A DNA stretch of 64,000 bases from Candidatus Magasanikiibacteriota bacterium (GTDB lineage: Bacteria; Patescibacteriota; Patescibacteriia; Magasanikbacterales; UBA922): the NCBI GenBank assembly GCA_003518365.1, contig DOYU01000010.1, positions 1 to 64,000 on the forward strand, read 5' to 3'. Positions 44,423-53,027 of the stretch are shown piece by piece (positions within the stretch are counted from its first letter, which is position 1; each line of letters begins with the position of its first letter). Below the pieces are notes generated by a model. That model saw only the letters and a program-made list of their open reading frames with translations, had not been told where the DNA came from and made no database searches. The translations under genes were made by a program, and so were the position numbers.

Positions 44423-44917
44423 ATGCAACTTCCAAAACGAAAACCAGGCAAATATACCAATCTCCCGAATGATCCCCTCATGACAGGGCATAAGTTTGCT
44501 GCGCTGCAAAAAGATCTTGAAAAACTTTTGGCAAAAAGGCCAAAGGCGGCTTCAGAAGTAGCTCGGCTGGCAGAACTCGGCGACTTTTCAGAAAATGTTG
44601 AATATCAGTTGGCAAAAGGAAAATTGCGAGGCATGAATAATGCCATATTGAAAATCGAGCGCCAACTTGCTGACGCAGATATCATAGCTCCGCTTGATAA
44701 CGATGAGGTGCATGTGGGAAGTACCGTCACCGTTCATGCAAATGGTACAGAAAAAACCTATACCATTTTAGGATCAACAGAAACAGATCCATCAAAAGGA
44801 ATTATTTCATACACCTCTCCTATTGGGGAGGCGCTGCTCGGGAAAAAGAAAGGAGACATTGTGTCCCTCATGATTCAAGGCCACGATGTTTCTTACCGTA
44901 TTCTCAAGATACACTAA
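44423..44917 (+). CDS. Second GreA/GreB-family protein
   Basis: The 164-residue paralogue of GreA has a 20-residue N-terminal extension, a coiled coil with tip GDFSENVEYQLAKGK (Asp and Glu kept) and the C-terminal domain (VGSTVTVHANGTEKTYTILGS, SPIGEALLGKKKGD). It may be a second transcript-cleavage factor or a competitor of GreA. It converges on the next gene, overlapping it by 4 bases. Confidence 0.9.
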   Translation: MQLPKRKPGKYTNLPNDPLMTGHKFAALQKDLEKLLAKRPKAASEVARLAELGDFSENVEYQLAKGKLRGMNNAILKIERQLADADIIAPLDNDEVHVGSTVTVHANGTEKTYTILGSTETDPSKGIISYTSPIGEALLGKKKGDIVSLMIQGHDVSYRILKIH

Positions 44918-45909
44918 TCTTCCTTGTAGACTTTTCGTTTGTACAGAAATCCACTGATGAAGTGTGGAAGATGTCTTGCTGTATACGCAAGCGTGGACGC
45001 ATGGACAATGACAAGGATCACCCCCACAAATACAATAATCCCTAAGGTGACGTTCTCAGCAACACGAAGAAAAAAGTGAATAATGTAAGGATTTGGATCT
45101 TCAACAAGTTCTTTTTGAAACATCCAGCGAAGAAACTGAGCTGGACCAATATATGCTGCGACGAGAAATGCCATGCCCAGGAGGAGCCCGGCGAGGCTTT
45201 GCAATGCCCACAAAGCTTTCTTTCTCTTTTTTTTGAGTACAGAAGGCATGTCTACAACATGCAGACGAAATTGCGCAGTCATAATTTCGTAAAACATCTT
45301 CAGTCGTGCAACAAATCCATTCCAAAAACCATATTTTTTTTCTTTGATAACTTGATTCATCCCTTTGTGCACGGAAAAAGTAAAACCCTTGCCATAGTGA
45401 ACTGCATAAAAATTGAGGCCGGCTTCAATGCGAAATCGATGTTTATAAAAATCAGGAACTTTTTTCCACAGATTTCTCGTAAGTGCTCGCTCCCCGCCGA
45501 ATAATGGAACAAACCACAATATCTGATGCATGTAATAGATCTTTCTATTTCGCATGCCGATAGACATCTCAGTACTGCCATTCAAGACTGGAAGCAAAAT
45601 ATGATTCAATATGACATGTGACAGCCCTTTTACATCTGCATCAACAAAAAATATTGTGTCAGCATCCGTTGCCAACACTCCCCTATTCATTGAAAATCCT
45701 TTTCCTTTGTTGGTATCATTTTTGATATACGTTACTGGAAATGTTTGCACAATACTCTCTGTGTCGTCTGTGGAGCCGTCATCAACAACAATAATTTCGG
45801 CAAACAAGCCTGACAAGACGAGCGTACTTAAAACAGCACCAATGCGCGATGATTCATTGTATGCTGGAACAATGGCTGCTATTTTTTCAGGACTCGTTTG
45901 CTGATCCAT
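44914..45909 (-). CDS. Family 2 glycosyltransferase with C-terminal membrane segments
   Basis: The 331-residue enzyme has a GT-A fold: VPAYNESSRIGAVL, EIIVVDDGSTDDT and the metal-binding FFVDADVKGL. After residue 220 there are two or three membrane segments (LAGLLLGMAFLVAAYIGPA, VTLGIIVFVGVILVIVHAS). It resembles dolichyl- or undecaprenyl-phosphate sugar transferases. It overlaps the upstream DedA gene by 31 bases. Confidence 0.9.
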   Translation of the reverse strand: MDQQTSPEKIAAIVPAYNESSRIGAVLSTLVLSGLFAEIIVVDDGSTDDTESIVQTFPVTYIKNDTNKGKGFSMNRGVLATDADTIFFVDADVKGLSHVILNHILLPVLNGSTEMSIGMRNRKIYYMHQILWFVPLFGGERALTRNLWKKVPDFYKHRFRIEAGLNFYAVHYGKGFTFSVHKGMNQVIKEKKYGFWNGFVARLKMFYEIMTAQFRLHVVDMPSVLKKKRKKALWALQSLAGLLLGMAFLVAAYIGPAQFLRWMFQKELVEDPNPYIIHFFLRVAENVTLGIIVFVGVILVIVHASTLAYTARHLPHFISGFLYKRKVYKED

Positions 45910-46457
45910 GTTATCACTATATGAGCAAGAATGAGAGTAATGGCAAGAACACCAAGTGCATATCCTGTCCGTTCAAAAAGTGGTGACCAATTGTGTGTAC
46001 CCCGCGCCGCTGCCCACCCAATGGCGAGCATAACGCACAGCCAAAGCACGGTGCCAATAGCGTCGTAGAGTAAAAACAACCAAAAATTCATTTTCCGAGA
46101 AGCAATATAGATGATCGTGAGAATGCGCGTGCCGTACAAAAATTTTATGAAGAGCAATACAAAAAAAGGTGTATGCGATTGCAGAGGCACTTCTTCTTGT
46201 TTGAGCTCTTCTACTTTCTTTCGGCTTCTTTTCCACTTCATAAACAGTTTCAAGAGTGCTGTGCCAAAAAGAAACCAGATCAAATCAGAAATAATTGTCC
46301 CCAAAAATGCAAGGGAAAAGACTATTCCTAATGACCACAATCCCTGACCGGCAAGAAATGCAGCACTCACAATAACCGTTTCACCAAAAAAGAATGCACC
46401 TAAAAAAATTGCAGGAAGCTGGTACGTTGTAAGGAGACCGAGAATGTCTACGTCCAT
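45879..46457 (-). CDS. DedA-family membrane protein
   Basis: The 192-residue protein has five membrane segments and the DedA pattern LGAFFFGETVIVSAAFLAGQG, FLGTIISDLIWFLFGT, and FLYGTRILTIIYIASRKMNFWLFLLYDAIGTVLW. DedA proteins move lipids such as undecaprenyl phosphate across the membrane, which suits the glycosyltransferase encoded directly downstream. Confidence 0.85.
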   Translation of the reverse strand: MDVDILGLLTTYQLPAIFLGAFFFGETVIVSAAFLAGQGLWSLGIVFSLAFLGTIISDLIWFLFGTALLKLFMKWKRSRKKVEELKQEEVPLQSHTPFFVLLFIKFLYGTRILTIIYIASRKMNFWLFLLYDAIGTVLWLCVMLAIGWAAARGTHNWSPLFERTGYALGVLAITLILAHIVITWISKRVLKK

Positions 46458-46505
46458 ACTTGCAGGAAATCAAGATTATAAGCATGTTCCAGTACAGCCG
46501 CCGTG

Positions 46506-46823
46506 CTACACTTGTTGTGTTGGTGTTGGATTCGTTGCGGCAGGTTTTTCACCAGAAACCGTATTATGTTTTTCCTTCAAGATTCCTTTTGGCTCTGAAA
46601 ACACAAAGAGATACAATAATTCTACAATACCAATAGTATTCAGCAGGAGAATCGCAACAAACCAGATACTATCCCCGCGTCGCGCTGCCTTCCATAGCGC
46701 GAACGCCTTCCATATGAGTGACCATATCGCAACAAGAACAAAAAATCCCCAAAGTCCTTGCCCTATTCCTGCAAATCCAAAGGGTCCCATCATTGATGAA
46801 TTAGACGAAAATGAATTCCACAT
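46506..46823 (-). CDS. DUF5652-type small membrane protein
   Basis: The 105-residue protein has two membrane segments (WGFFVLVAIWSLIWKAFALWKAAR, WFVAILLLNTIGIVELLYLFVFS), matching the DUF5652 pattern seen in Patescibacteria. The Thr/Pro-rich tail is disordered. Function unknown. Confidence 0.8.
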   Translation of the reverse strand: MWNSFSSNSSMMGPFGFAGIGQGLWGFFVLVAIWSLIWKAFALWKAARRGDSIWFVAILLLNTIGIVELLYLFVFSEPKGILKEKHNTVSGEKPAATNPTPTQQV

Positions 46824-46900
46824 AAAAAATTATTATTGAATGATGTATCTAGTATATGCCTGTACATGCATGAACACAAGGAACGCGGTGGATAAATATA

Positions 46901-46934
46901 TGTAAAAAACAGCTCAATATAGCTGTTTTTTACA
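46901..46934. terminator. Bidirectional terminator
   Basis: TGTAAAAAACAGCT (46901-46914) and AGCTGTTTTTTACA (46921-46934) form a 14-bp perfect stem with a 6-base loop; it lies downstream of the minus-strand gene at 46954. Confidence 0.88.
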
Positions 46935-46953
46935 TATTCACACGCAGGGATAC

Positions 46954-47619
46954 TCAGGAGATACTTTCTACTATATTTTCAAAAATTATATCCGCATTAA
47001 ACAGATCTTGTTCTGTGATACATGTAGATTGCTGAGGTTCATCATAATTTGTACATTGCACTTCTCTGACAGAAAACTTCAATTCAAGTGGACCACCACC
47101 GTACTCAAATTCATACGTATATCGTGTATAGACACTTCCAGCGGCACCTTCTTCTTCACGAGTAATACAATATGTTTTTCCATTGACAGTTCGAAGCTCC
47201 GTAGGATCACTTCTTTCAAGACAAGGAACAAGGGCTTGCCCGATAGTCAACGTAGGTGGCCAATCAACAGGAGTGATATAAAGACTTCCAAAATCTGCCG
47301 GATACATGAAGGAAAGCCCTGTGTCAGTATCAAACTTGAACAAGAGAAGCGTTTCCTTTTCTGGAGAGTCCTTCACACTGTCAGGACATACGGCAAATGC
47401 ACACTCTGGACCACTCCGACCAACGTATGTTGTGCCATCAGGACAAAGCTTTGCCTCAAGCGTACACGCAACTTGATGATCTGTAGGATCTGTTTGTTCC
47501 CCCACTGCCGCTCCGTCATAATATGTTACCCACGCGAAATACAGTGCTGATGAAAGGACGAGAATGATAATAAGGATAAGCCAAAGGGCGGTATGTTTTG
47601 ATTGCGATGGGATTTTCAT
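46954..47619 (-). CDS. Hypothetical secreted or membrane-anchored Cys-rich protein
   Basis: The 221-residue protein has one N-terminal membrane helix (LWLILIIILVLSSALYFAWV), then the motif CTLEAKLCPDGTTYVGRSGPECAFAVCP, a small Cys-rich module common in Patescibacteria surface proteins, and a beta-rich C-terminal domain with four more Cys, probably disulfides. It likely faces outside. Function unknown. Confidence 0.8.
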   Translation of the reverse strand: MKIPSQSKHTALWLILIIILVLSSALYFAWVTYYDGAAVGEQTDPTDHQVACTLEAKLCPDGTTYVGRSGPECAFAVCPDSVKDSPEKETLLLFKFDTDTGLSFMYPADFGSLYITPVDWPPTLTIGQALVPCLERSDPTELRTVNGKTYCITREEEGAAGSVYTRYTYEFEYGGGPLELKFSVREVQCTNYDEPQQSTCITEQDLFNADIIFENIVESIS

Positions 47620-47641
47620 AAGAATAAGTAAATAAATAACA

Positions 47642-47806
47642 CTATGCCGAATATACTTTCATACCAATCCAAATCCCTACTAATCCTCCTAAAAACGCAC
47701 CAATAACAGAAGCAAAAGAAAAGGAATCTGCACCAAACCAGACAGGAACATATGTACCAAGTGTAGATCCTACAATCATGCCAAGCATGACAATTTTTTT
47801 ATCCAT
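47642..47806 (-). CDS. Small Gly-rich membrane protein, 54 aa
   Basis: Two hydrophobic, Gly-containing segments (VMLGMIVGSTLGTYVPVWFG, VIGAFLGGLVGIWIGMKVY) form a hairpin. Similar short proteins occur in CPR genomes; function unknown. ATG 47806 is preferred to upstream starts, which lie in the hairpin region. Confidence 0.7.
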   Translation of the reverse strand: MDKKIVMLGMIVGSTLGTYVPVWFGADSFSFASVIGAFLGGLVGIWIGMKVYSA

Positions 47807-47814
47807 ATATATCA

Positions 47815-47850
47815 CTATAACACAAAACACAGCATATTGCTGTGTTTTGT
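47815..47850 (-). terminator. Terminator-like hairpin at the left border of the element
   Basis: ACAAAACACAGC (47822-47833) and GCTGTGTTTTGT (47839-47850) form a perfect 12-bp stem with a T-rich minus-strand tail. It separates chromosomal genes from the element. Confidence 0.7.
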
Positions 47851-47851
47851 A

Positions 47852-47965
47852 GTGCTCGCCCTGCTCAACGATTTCCGAACTTTTGACTGGGCAAGCGAAT
47901 ACAAATATCCGACGGTAGTTTTAGACCAAATGAAAGAAATGCTGGCCAAGTACGCGAATGTATAA
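47852..47965 (+). CDS. Possible small or truncated ORF at the element's left edge, 37 aa
   Basis: GTG 47852 to TAA 47965 reads LALLNDFRTFDWASEYKY and onward to KYANV; the composition looks protein-like and the open frame continues upstream into the hairpin. It may be a remnant of a gene cut by integration. No homology is recognised. Confidence 0.35.
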   Translation: MLALLNDFRTFDWASEYKYPTVVLDQMKEMLAKYANV

Positions 47966-48157
47966 CCCGTTCTTGCCCCATGTTTGCCCGTGTGGCGAGC
48001 GGTTCGAGCGAAGTAAGAGATTTGTACCAATCTGGAAACCAAAAACGATTGTGAACGAATTTTGAGACTTTAAAACGATTTGCTTAACTTCGGAAAAGTT
48101 AAGCAAATATGACTCCGCTAGACTTGTTCCGACGGCAAGCGTATGTTCTTGCTTGCT
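47966..48157. other. Non-coding segment with a 13-bp hairpin
   Basis: ATTTGCTTAACTT (48078-48090) and AAGTTAAGCAAAT (48096-48108) form a perfect stem with a 5-base loop and no T-run, so a terminator is unlikely. It could be an operator, a replication-related structure or an RNA regulator. The rest shows no recognised signal. Confidence 0.6.
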
Positions 48158-48463
48158 ATGGATGACAATGACATTGAAGCGATCCTTCGGGACGCTAAAA
48201 ACGTAAGAATGCCACATCGACGCGGATCATTTAATCCGTTATCTTCTCTTCCAGAACCAAAAGCCAAAATCAAACAAGCAATCAAGGAAAGAATCAGACT
48301 CTTGGCCGGTGCTTATATCTCACTGGCTGGATTTGTAGACGATGACGATATCCGGTTTGCCGAGGATAATCCAAAGTCAAAGAAAACTCGAGCAATGTAT
48401 CACAAAGTGCTCGAGGATATGGAAATAGCAAAAAAAGAAATAAGGGAATTTAAAATATTATAG
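48158..48463 (+). CDS. Hypothetical element protein, 101 aa
   Basis: The protein begins MDDNDIEAILRDAKNVRMPHRRG, then a helical region (KAKIKQAIKERIRLLAGAYISLAGFV) and a Lys/Glu-rich end. No family recognised. Its tail overlaps by 6 bases the convergent acidic small gene. GC content matches the element's backbone. Confidence 0.65.
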   Translation: MDDNDIEAILRDAKNVRMPHRRGSFNPLSSLPEPKAKIKQAIKERIRLLAGAYISLAGFVDDDDIRFAEDNPKSKKTRAMYHKVLEDMEIAKKEIREFKIL

Positions 48464-48637
48464 TAACTCTTCAAGCTCAACGGCATCGTCCTCGTCCACA
48501 CCCAAATCTTCCATGATCTCCTGCACACGCTCGGCCGTGTCCTTATCAAGATCGTGACTTTCCATAAGCTCGACGACTTCTTTGTTTGGAGCTTCTTCGG
48601 CTGGTTCATCTTTAATTGGATCGTTATCGTCTACCAT
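48458..48637 (-). CDS. Small acidic protein, 59 aa, in the element
   Basis: From ATG 48637 to TAA 48458; sequence MVDDNDPIKDEPAEEAPNKE and on. About one third of residues are Asp or Glu. Two short helices (VVELMESHDL, AERVQEIMEDLGV) resemble a UBA-like helical fold. Highly acidic small proteins in mobile elements sometimes mimic DNA or inhibit nucleases (an anti-restriction idea, unproven). It is 14 bases downstream of the GHKL ATPase stop on the same strand, so it may be the last gene of that operon. Confidence 0.7.
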   Translation of the reverse strand: MVDDNDPIKDEPAEEAPNKEVVELMESHDLDKDTAERVQEIMEDLGVDEDDAVELEELL

Positions 48638-48651
48638 AGCCCATATTTACT

Positions 48652-50325
48652 TTAGGCTTTCCCTGATAATAATGTGATAAGTCTGCCTTTAATATTTTCA
48701 TAAACCGATGTTAGCTTCTTTTTCGCCGCATCAGTTAAAAGTGCTGTGTGAGCAAGAGAGTCTCGAATTGGCTTATACTCGTTTGCGTCTCTCGCAAGAC
48801 AAGCCTCCTTAGTTGGATCTTTTGCTTTATCTACGAGGTATGCGAGATCATTCATGGATAAATAACTCAAATCACTATTATTTTTACGAATACCAATACT
48901 AACGTTGCCTTTATTTTTAGACTCTGTTTCTACTTTTTTCCATTTCGCAATTTCTGTTTTTGCTTCCTTTGACAGGGTTATTTTCTTTTCACCAATATAA
49001 TTTCTGATTAAATTTTCTGACACAAAACATTCCGCATAAGAACCAAAATTATATTGGGCATCATCAGCAAGATCATTAACCCACGTGTCAATTTTCTTTT
49101 TATGTTTTGATTTTCCTGCAACTGTGTATTCTTTGGAAACAGTGTTAAATAACTCCATTGATTTCCTATCTCGAGGGGTCATTCTCTCGTTTTCTGAATC
49201 GCCATCCTTCCTGTGGGCTATTCTCCATTTGTCCCAATCTTCAACGATTTTTAATATCACACTTTTTCGCAGAGTATCTAGAAACTTTTTATATTTTGGA
49301 TCATCGGCAACCACACCCTCTCGACTACTAGTAAATATATCATCACCACTATCAAGTTCATTGAAGTGAATCTGCCCATACAAATAATTCTCAGCTACTC
49401 GAGATGTCGGTATGTGTTTTAGGATATCTCTTTCTCGCAATCTTCCGTTTACAAAAAGGTCAATTCCGATTCTTTCCTCAGTCGTCATTATTTTAAGATC
49501 TCTTGGTCGTTCAACTGACGCAATAAATCCTTTCATTTTATTTCCTTTAAGAACGATGTCTCTTTGCTCGTTTTTTTCTGTAGTAAATCTCTTCTCAAGA
49601 CTTTGAATGTAAGGATCTTTATGTTCATTTATTTTCCATAAAAACTCTGTTTTTTCAGCAAGATCATTGAGAGATTCGTGTGTGACTTTGTCGCCATCAA
49701 TAAAAATATTAAATGTTTTATCTAAAAGTGAAAAACGAAAATATAAAGCAACAATCTTTTTCAAAAATTCTAAGCTATTTTGTATGCCGTCCTTGATGCC
49801 CTCAAAATAAATTATTGTGCCGTGTTTGTGATCTTTTGTATGGGTAGCAAAAGTGCTTTCTGTCCACGATCCAAGAGAATACTCCTTGGGAGTAAGATCT
49901 TCTGTTATTGCCTTGTCCAAACCCGAGTTATCAATGACACCACCAATATAATTGCTGGATTTAGTTTTTGAGATAACAGTTATTTTTTCCGCACAAGATA
50001 ACAAGGCTAATTTACCAATACCTTTTCTGCCTATAAAAGGTCTGCCCTTAGGGGAGGCGGAACCGCCATTTTTTCTCTTTGAGTATCCAATTTTCAAAAA
50101 CTTATTTTGAAAATCATCCTTTGTCATACCCAAACCATCATCCTTAATAAAAAAGCTATTACCTTTTTTATTGATATAGATTGAGACATTTTTTGCGTCA
50201 GCATCCCATGCGTTAGAGATTGCTTCTCCGAGAACCGTTGCAAAACTTCTGTACAGATTTCTTCCTAAGTGATTTAAGACGCTCAGTGAAATCTCAAAAG
50301 AGAAATTATCATTATTGTTTTTCAT
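48652..50325 (-). CDS. MORC/MutL-like GHKL ATPase with HEPN-like C-terminal motif
   Basis: The 557-residue protein has the GHKL ATPase motifs: EAISNAWDAD (N-box), KDDGLGM (DxGxG) and GRKGIGKLAL. MutL/MORC-type ATPases in R-M-linked gene sets were described by Iyer and colleagues as prokaryotic relatives of eukaryotic MORC proteins. The C-terminus (about residues 485-557) is helical with IRDSLAH, an Rx4H motif with a polar residue after Arg (R521, H526) as in HEPN RNases, ending in a helix. It overlaps the C5-methyltransferase gene by 14 bases, so the two are co-translated partners. The HEPN call is a motif-level inference. Confidence 0.8.
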   Translation of the reverse strand: MKNNNDNFSFEISLSVLNHLGRNLYRSFATVLGEAISNAWDADAKNVSIYINKKGNSFFIKDDGLGMTKDDFQNKFLKIGYSKRKNGGSASPKGRPFIGRKGIGKLALLSCAEKITVISKTKSSNYIGGVIDNSGLDKAITEDLTPKEYSLGSWTESTFATHTKDHKHGTIIYFEGIKDGIQNSLEFLKKIVALYFRFSLLDKTFNIFIDGDKVTHESLNDLAEKTEFLWKINEHKDPYIQSLEKRFTTEKNEQRDIVLKGNKMKGFIASVERPRDLKIMTTEERIGIDLFVNGRLRERDILKHIPTSRVAENYLYGQIHFNELDSGDDIFTSSREGVVADDPKYKKFLDTLRKSVILKIVEDWDKWRIAHRKDGDSENERMTPRDRKSMELFNTVSKEYTVAGKSKHKKKIDTWVNDLADDAQYNFGSYAECFVSENLIRNYIGEKKITLSKEAKTEIAKWKKVETESKNKGNVSIGIRKNNSDLSYLSMNDLAYLVDKAKDPTKEACLARDANEYKPIRDSLAHTALLTDAAKKKLTSVYENIKGRLITLLSGKA

Positions 50326-51382
50326 AATATTTTAGGTGGTTCTTGATACTCTTGCCAATGACTGATCCCAGCCTTACTGGTACTGCATTTCCAATAAACT
50401 TCGCTACTTTAGTAACTACCATAGCGTCTTCAGACTCGGTAAATTTATAATTTTCAGGGAATGTTTGAAATATTGCGGCCTCCCTTAAACTTATAGCACG
50501 ATTTTGTGTTGGGTGACCAAAACGACCATTCCCTAGACCTATACATTGTGTGGTCATAGTCGGTGCTGGTTCATCCCATCTCATCCGACCGTATACGGTG
50601 CTTCGATAGGTCTTTCCGGAAGCCTTTTTGTGACAAGTAAGCATTAGATCTTCACTCCAGCTTTCTGAATTTCCACCATTGTGGGGAGTTGCCTTGATTC
50701 TCTCAAGATTTATTGGATCAAGTTTTCTTGCCTTATGGAGAGGGTCTTTTTTGCTCGTTTGACCATCTTTGATTGGTTCAAGGTGCCTGATGACATCACG
50801 AACAGTAACTCTTTTATCCTTGTGAGTTCTTTTTATCAATTCAATTTCACCAAACCTTGAAGCCAACAAAACTAATCGTTTTCGTTTTTGCGGTACGCCA
50901 AATTCTGAAACATCTACTACTTCATATTTATATTTATATCCATTATCCACCAGCGTCTTAATAAACTTAGCAAAAACGGGATATTTATTTGTGTCAGCTA
51001 AACCACTAACATTTTCCATTGAGACAATGTCTGGCTGAATAGCCGCGATAAGTTGAGCAAATTTGCCCAATGGCTCAAGTTGCTTTTCAGTAACTTTTTT
51101 TAAGTTTAATCTTGAAAATGGCTGACAAGGTGCGCAACCAGCAAGAACACGAATCGTACCCTTTTTTGTTCCAAATAATTTATTAATTTGATCAGGCGTT
51201 ACCTTGAGAATATCACTATCAATAAATTGAGTTTTGTTGTTGTACTCATAACCAAATTTACAGCTTGAATCGTTATCAATTCCTGCTACCACATCTAAAC
51301 CCTCCTTGATAAGACCATGTGTAAGTCCACCAATGCCACAAAATAGATCAACGACTTTAATTTTTGAGGATTGTGATTTCAT
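50312..51382 (-). CDS. DNA (cytosine-5) methyltransferase
   Basis: The 356-residue protein shows all C5 methyltransferase signatures: motif I VVDLFCGIGGLTHG, IV GCAPCQPFS with the catalytic Cys, VI SMENVSG, VIII PQKRKRLVLLAS and X GNAVPVRLGSVI. The target recognition region (about residues 200-290) is short. It has its own TATAAT box with a palindrome over the -35 position, and overlaps the ATPase gene downstream. Confidence 0.96.
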   Translation of the reverse strand: MKSQSSKIKVVDLFCGIGGLTHGLIKEGLDVVAGIDNDSSCKFGYEYNNKTQFIDSDILKVTPDQINKLFGTKKGTIRVLAGCAPCQPFSRLNLKKVTEKQLEPLGKFAQLIAAIQPDIVSMENVSGLADTNKYPVFAKFIKTLVDNGYKYKYEVVDVSEFGVPQKRKRLVLLASRFGEIELIKRTHKDKRVTVRDVIRHLEPIKDGQTSKKDPLHKARKLDPINLERIKATPHNGGNSESWSEDLMLTCHKKASGKTYRSTVYGRMRWDEPAPTMTTQCIGLGNGRFGHPTQNRAISLREAAIFQTFPENYKFTESEDAMVVTKVAKFIGNAVPVRLGSVIGKSIKNHLKYYEKQ

Positions 51383-51392
51383 ACTAACAATA

Positions 51393-51423
51393 ATTATATC
51401 AGTTTATCGAAAATTTTTCGATA
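51393..51423 (-). promoter_or_regulatory. Promoter and palindromic operator of the methyltransferase-ATPase pair
   Basis: The minus strand has TATAAT (51398-51393) only 10 bases before the start codon and a perfect 9-bp inverted repeat TATCGAAAA-t-TTTTCGATA (51405-51423) occupying the -35 position. The palindrome placement suggests repression by a dimeric regulator or by the methyltransferase itself. Confidence 0.65.
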
Positions 51424-51487
51424 GCAAATCTTGCTTATTTTTACTGAGTAAGTCCAGTACTTTCACTTTTAGGGTAATCTTGAGCTA

Positions 51488-53023
51488 TTATACCGTACTG
51501 TATAAAACGGAATTATTTTCAACGTGGGTTAAAAATTCCTCGATTGTTTTTGGCAAGATCGAAAGATTCTCTTTCTCCTTAACATAATTAATCTGCATTA
51601 CAGAATCTTTGAATATGCTAGGGGCCACAAAGTAACACATAGAATCCTTTGTACCTTTTTGGAATTGGCTCAAATGTCTTGAGATCGGCCACACTTCCAT
51701 CATAGTTTGCATGCGTCCCTCCGACATTGTAACTTCGACTAATATACCCTTAACATCCTCGAAACATTCAATGTCACCCTTATCTCCAACGCCTCCAGCT
51801 GTTGATGTTGGGAGACCTTCATCGTCGTAAGGATAGTTTGATACCACTCTAACATTTGGAAACTTGGATTTAATAGCCAAAGACACAAGAAACTCTAATC
51901 TGACAGGATTTGATAAGTATTTCAAAACATCATCTTTTGTTAATCTCTTCTTGGCCAAATTTAACATTTCATCTTTAATCCTGTTCCAAGGATAAATACC
52001 AACCCACTTAGCCAAAAAGGCGTCTCTCTCGCCGACACTTACCGGCTTGGCAACAAACGAGATAAGATTTTCATCCACAGCCGACATATACTCAAAATAT
52101 GATTCCTCTGTGGTGTATTTTTTATAATCAGAATAAGTTGCTAAAGCATAATCAACCTTAGTTTGTTCATTTCTGTTTATATCAATAAAACGACCAGCAC
52201 CTCTTAATGAGATCAATCCTGTTAATCTCATTTTTCTAATAAACTCATCCGGATAGTCAACCATTATCGACTTCGGATTAAATTTCTTAAAATCACCGTC
52301 CATGATCTGGTTAACACAAATATCCACAATAACTTCCCAGCTCGGGGTATAGCCGTGTTCTTTTCTGATTTTCTTTATAAGTTTGTAAAGCTTCTCGGCG
52401 TCGTTATCTTTCCAGAAAATAACCAAGGGCAATTCTAATTTTGAAATTCCGGTCCCGTTTAAATCCTTGTCAGCATTTATTTTATTAATCACACTCAGTA
52501 GTAAAATCAGCGGTGCATTTTCATTGAGTACTCGCCTGAATGGACTATTGCTTTGATATTTTACAAATGCATTCAGAAAAGCCTGTTGTTCAAATTCTGG
52601 GTGTTCGTTATCAACCAATTTTAATCCAATATCAGAAAATCTTATCTTTTCACCGTTTTTGTAATAAACAAAACCAAGCTCTTTGGCAATCTTAAACCAA
52701 GTATCAAACCGAGAAGCCCAGCCCTTACTAAAACCGGCTTCTTTATGATTTTGCGGATTATCCTCAAGAACCTTTTTCACTTCAGAATCAGACAACGGCT
52801 CTTTTGTTTCAATTTTATTCTTTACAACAGCACTTATGTTAGTCGGCTTATATAGTCCGACCCGAATAACTTCACCGGAGATTTCTTCAGCCAACTGATC
52901 GTCAAGCACTTTTCCGTTGTAATCTTTAAGTACTCCCAAAAACCACTTAAGCCTTTCTGGGTTTCTAAGTGTAGTAGTAAATAATAATGGTTTATATTCT
53001 GATTCTCTTGTTTTTGTTTTCAT
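51488..53023 (-). CDS. AlwI-family type II restriction endonuclease
   Basis: The 511-residue protein resembles AlwI/nicking-type enzymes that recognise asymmetric sites. Features: N-terminal LLFTTTLRNPERLKWFLGVLKDYNGKVL, central LKYLSNPVRLEFLVSLAIK, and the catalytic PD-(D/E)xK-like GDKGDIECFEDVKGILVEVTMSEG with D and ExT, typical of the family. AlwI itself cuts outside GGATC. Asymmetric sites need two methyltransferases, matching the two adenine methyltransferase genes upstream. Its start lies 4 bases past the D12 methyltransferase stop. Confidence 0.9.
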   Translation of the reverse strand: MKTKTRESEYKPLLFTTTLRNPERLKWFLGVLKDYNGKVLDDQLAEEISGEVIRVGLYKPTNISAVVKNKIETKEPLSDSEVKKVLEDNPQNHKEAGFSKGWASRFDTWFKIAKELGFVYYKNGEKIRFSDIGLKLVDNEHPEFEQQAFLNAFVKYQSNSPFRRVLNENAPLILLLSVINKINADKDLNGTGISKLELPLVIFWKDNDAEKLYKLIKKIRKEHGYTPSWEVIVDICVNQIMDGDFKKFNPKSIMVDYPDEFIRKMRLTGLISLRGAGRFIDINRNEQTKVDYALATYSDYKKYTTEESYFEYMSAVDENLISFVAKPVSVGERDAFLAKWVGIYPWNRIKDEMLNLAKKRLTKDDVLKYLSNPVRLEFLVSLAIKSKFPNVRVVSNYPYDDEGLPTSTAGGVGDKGDIECFEDVKGILVEVTMSEGRMQTMMEVWPISRHLSQFQKGTKDSMCYFVAPSIFKDSVMQINYVKEKENLSILPKTIEEFLTHVENNSVLYSTV

Positions 53024-53027
53024 ATAT

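Noticed and set aside
47990..48020. GGTTCGAGC as a left att copy of the tRNA-Asn 3' end
   Set aside because: Only about nine bases agree with the tRNA T-arm and flanks differ, so it cannot be called an attachment-site duplicate.
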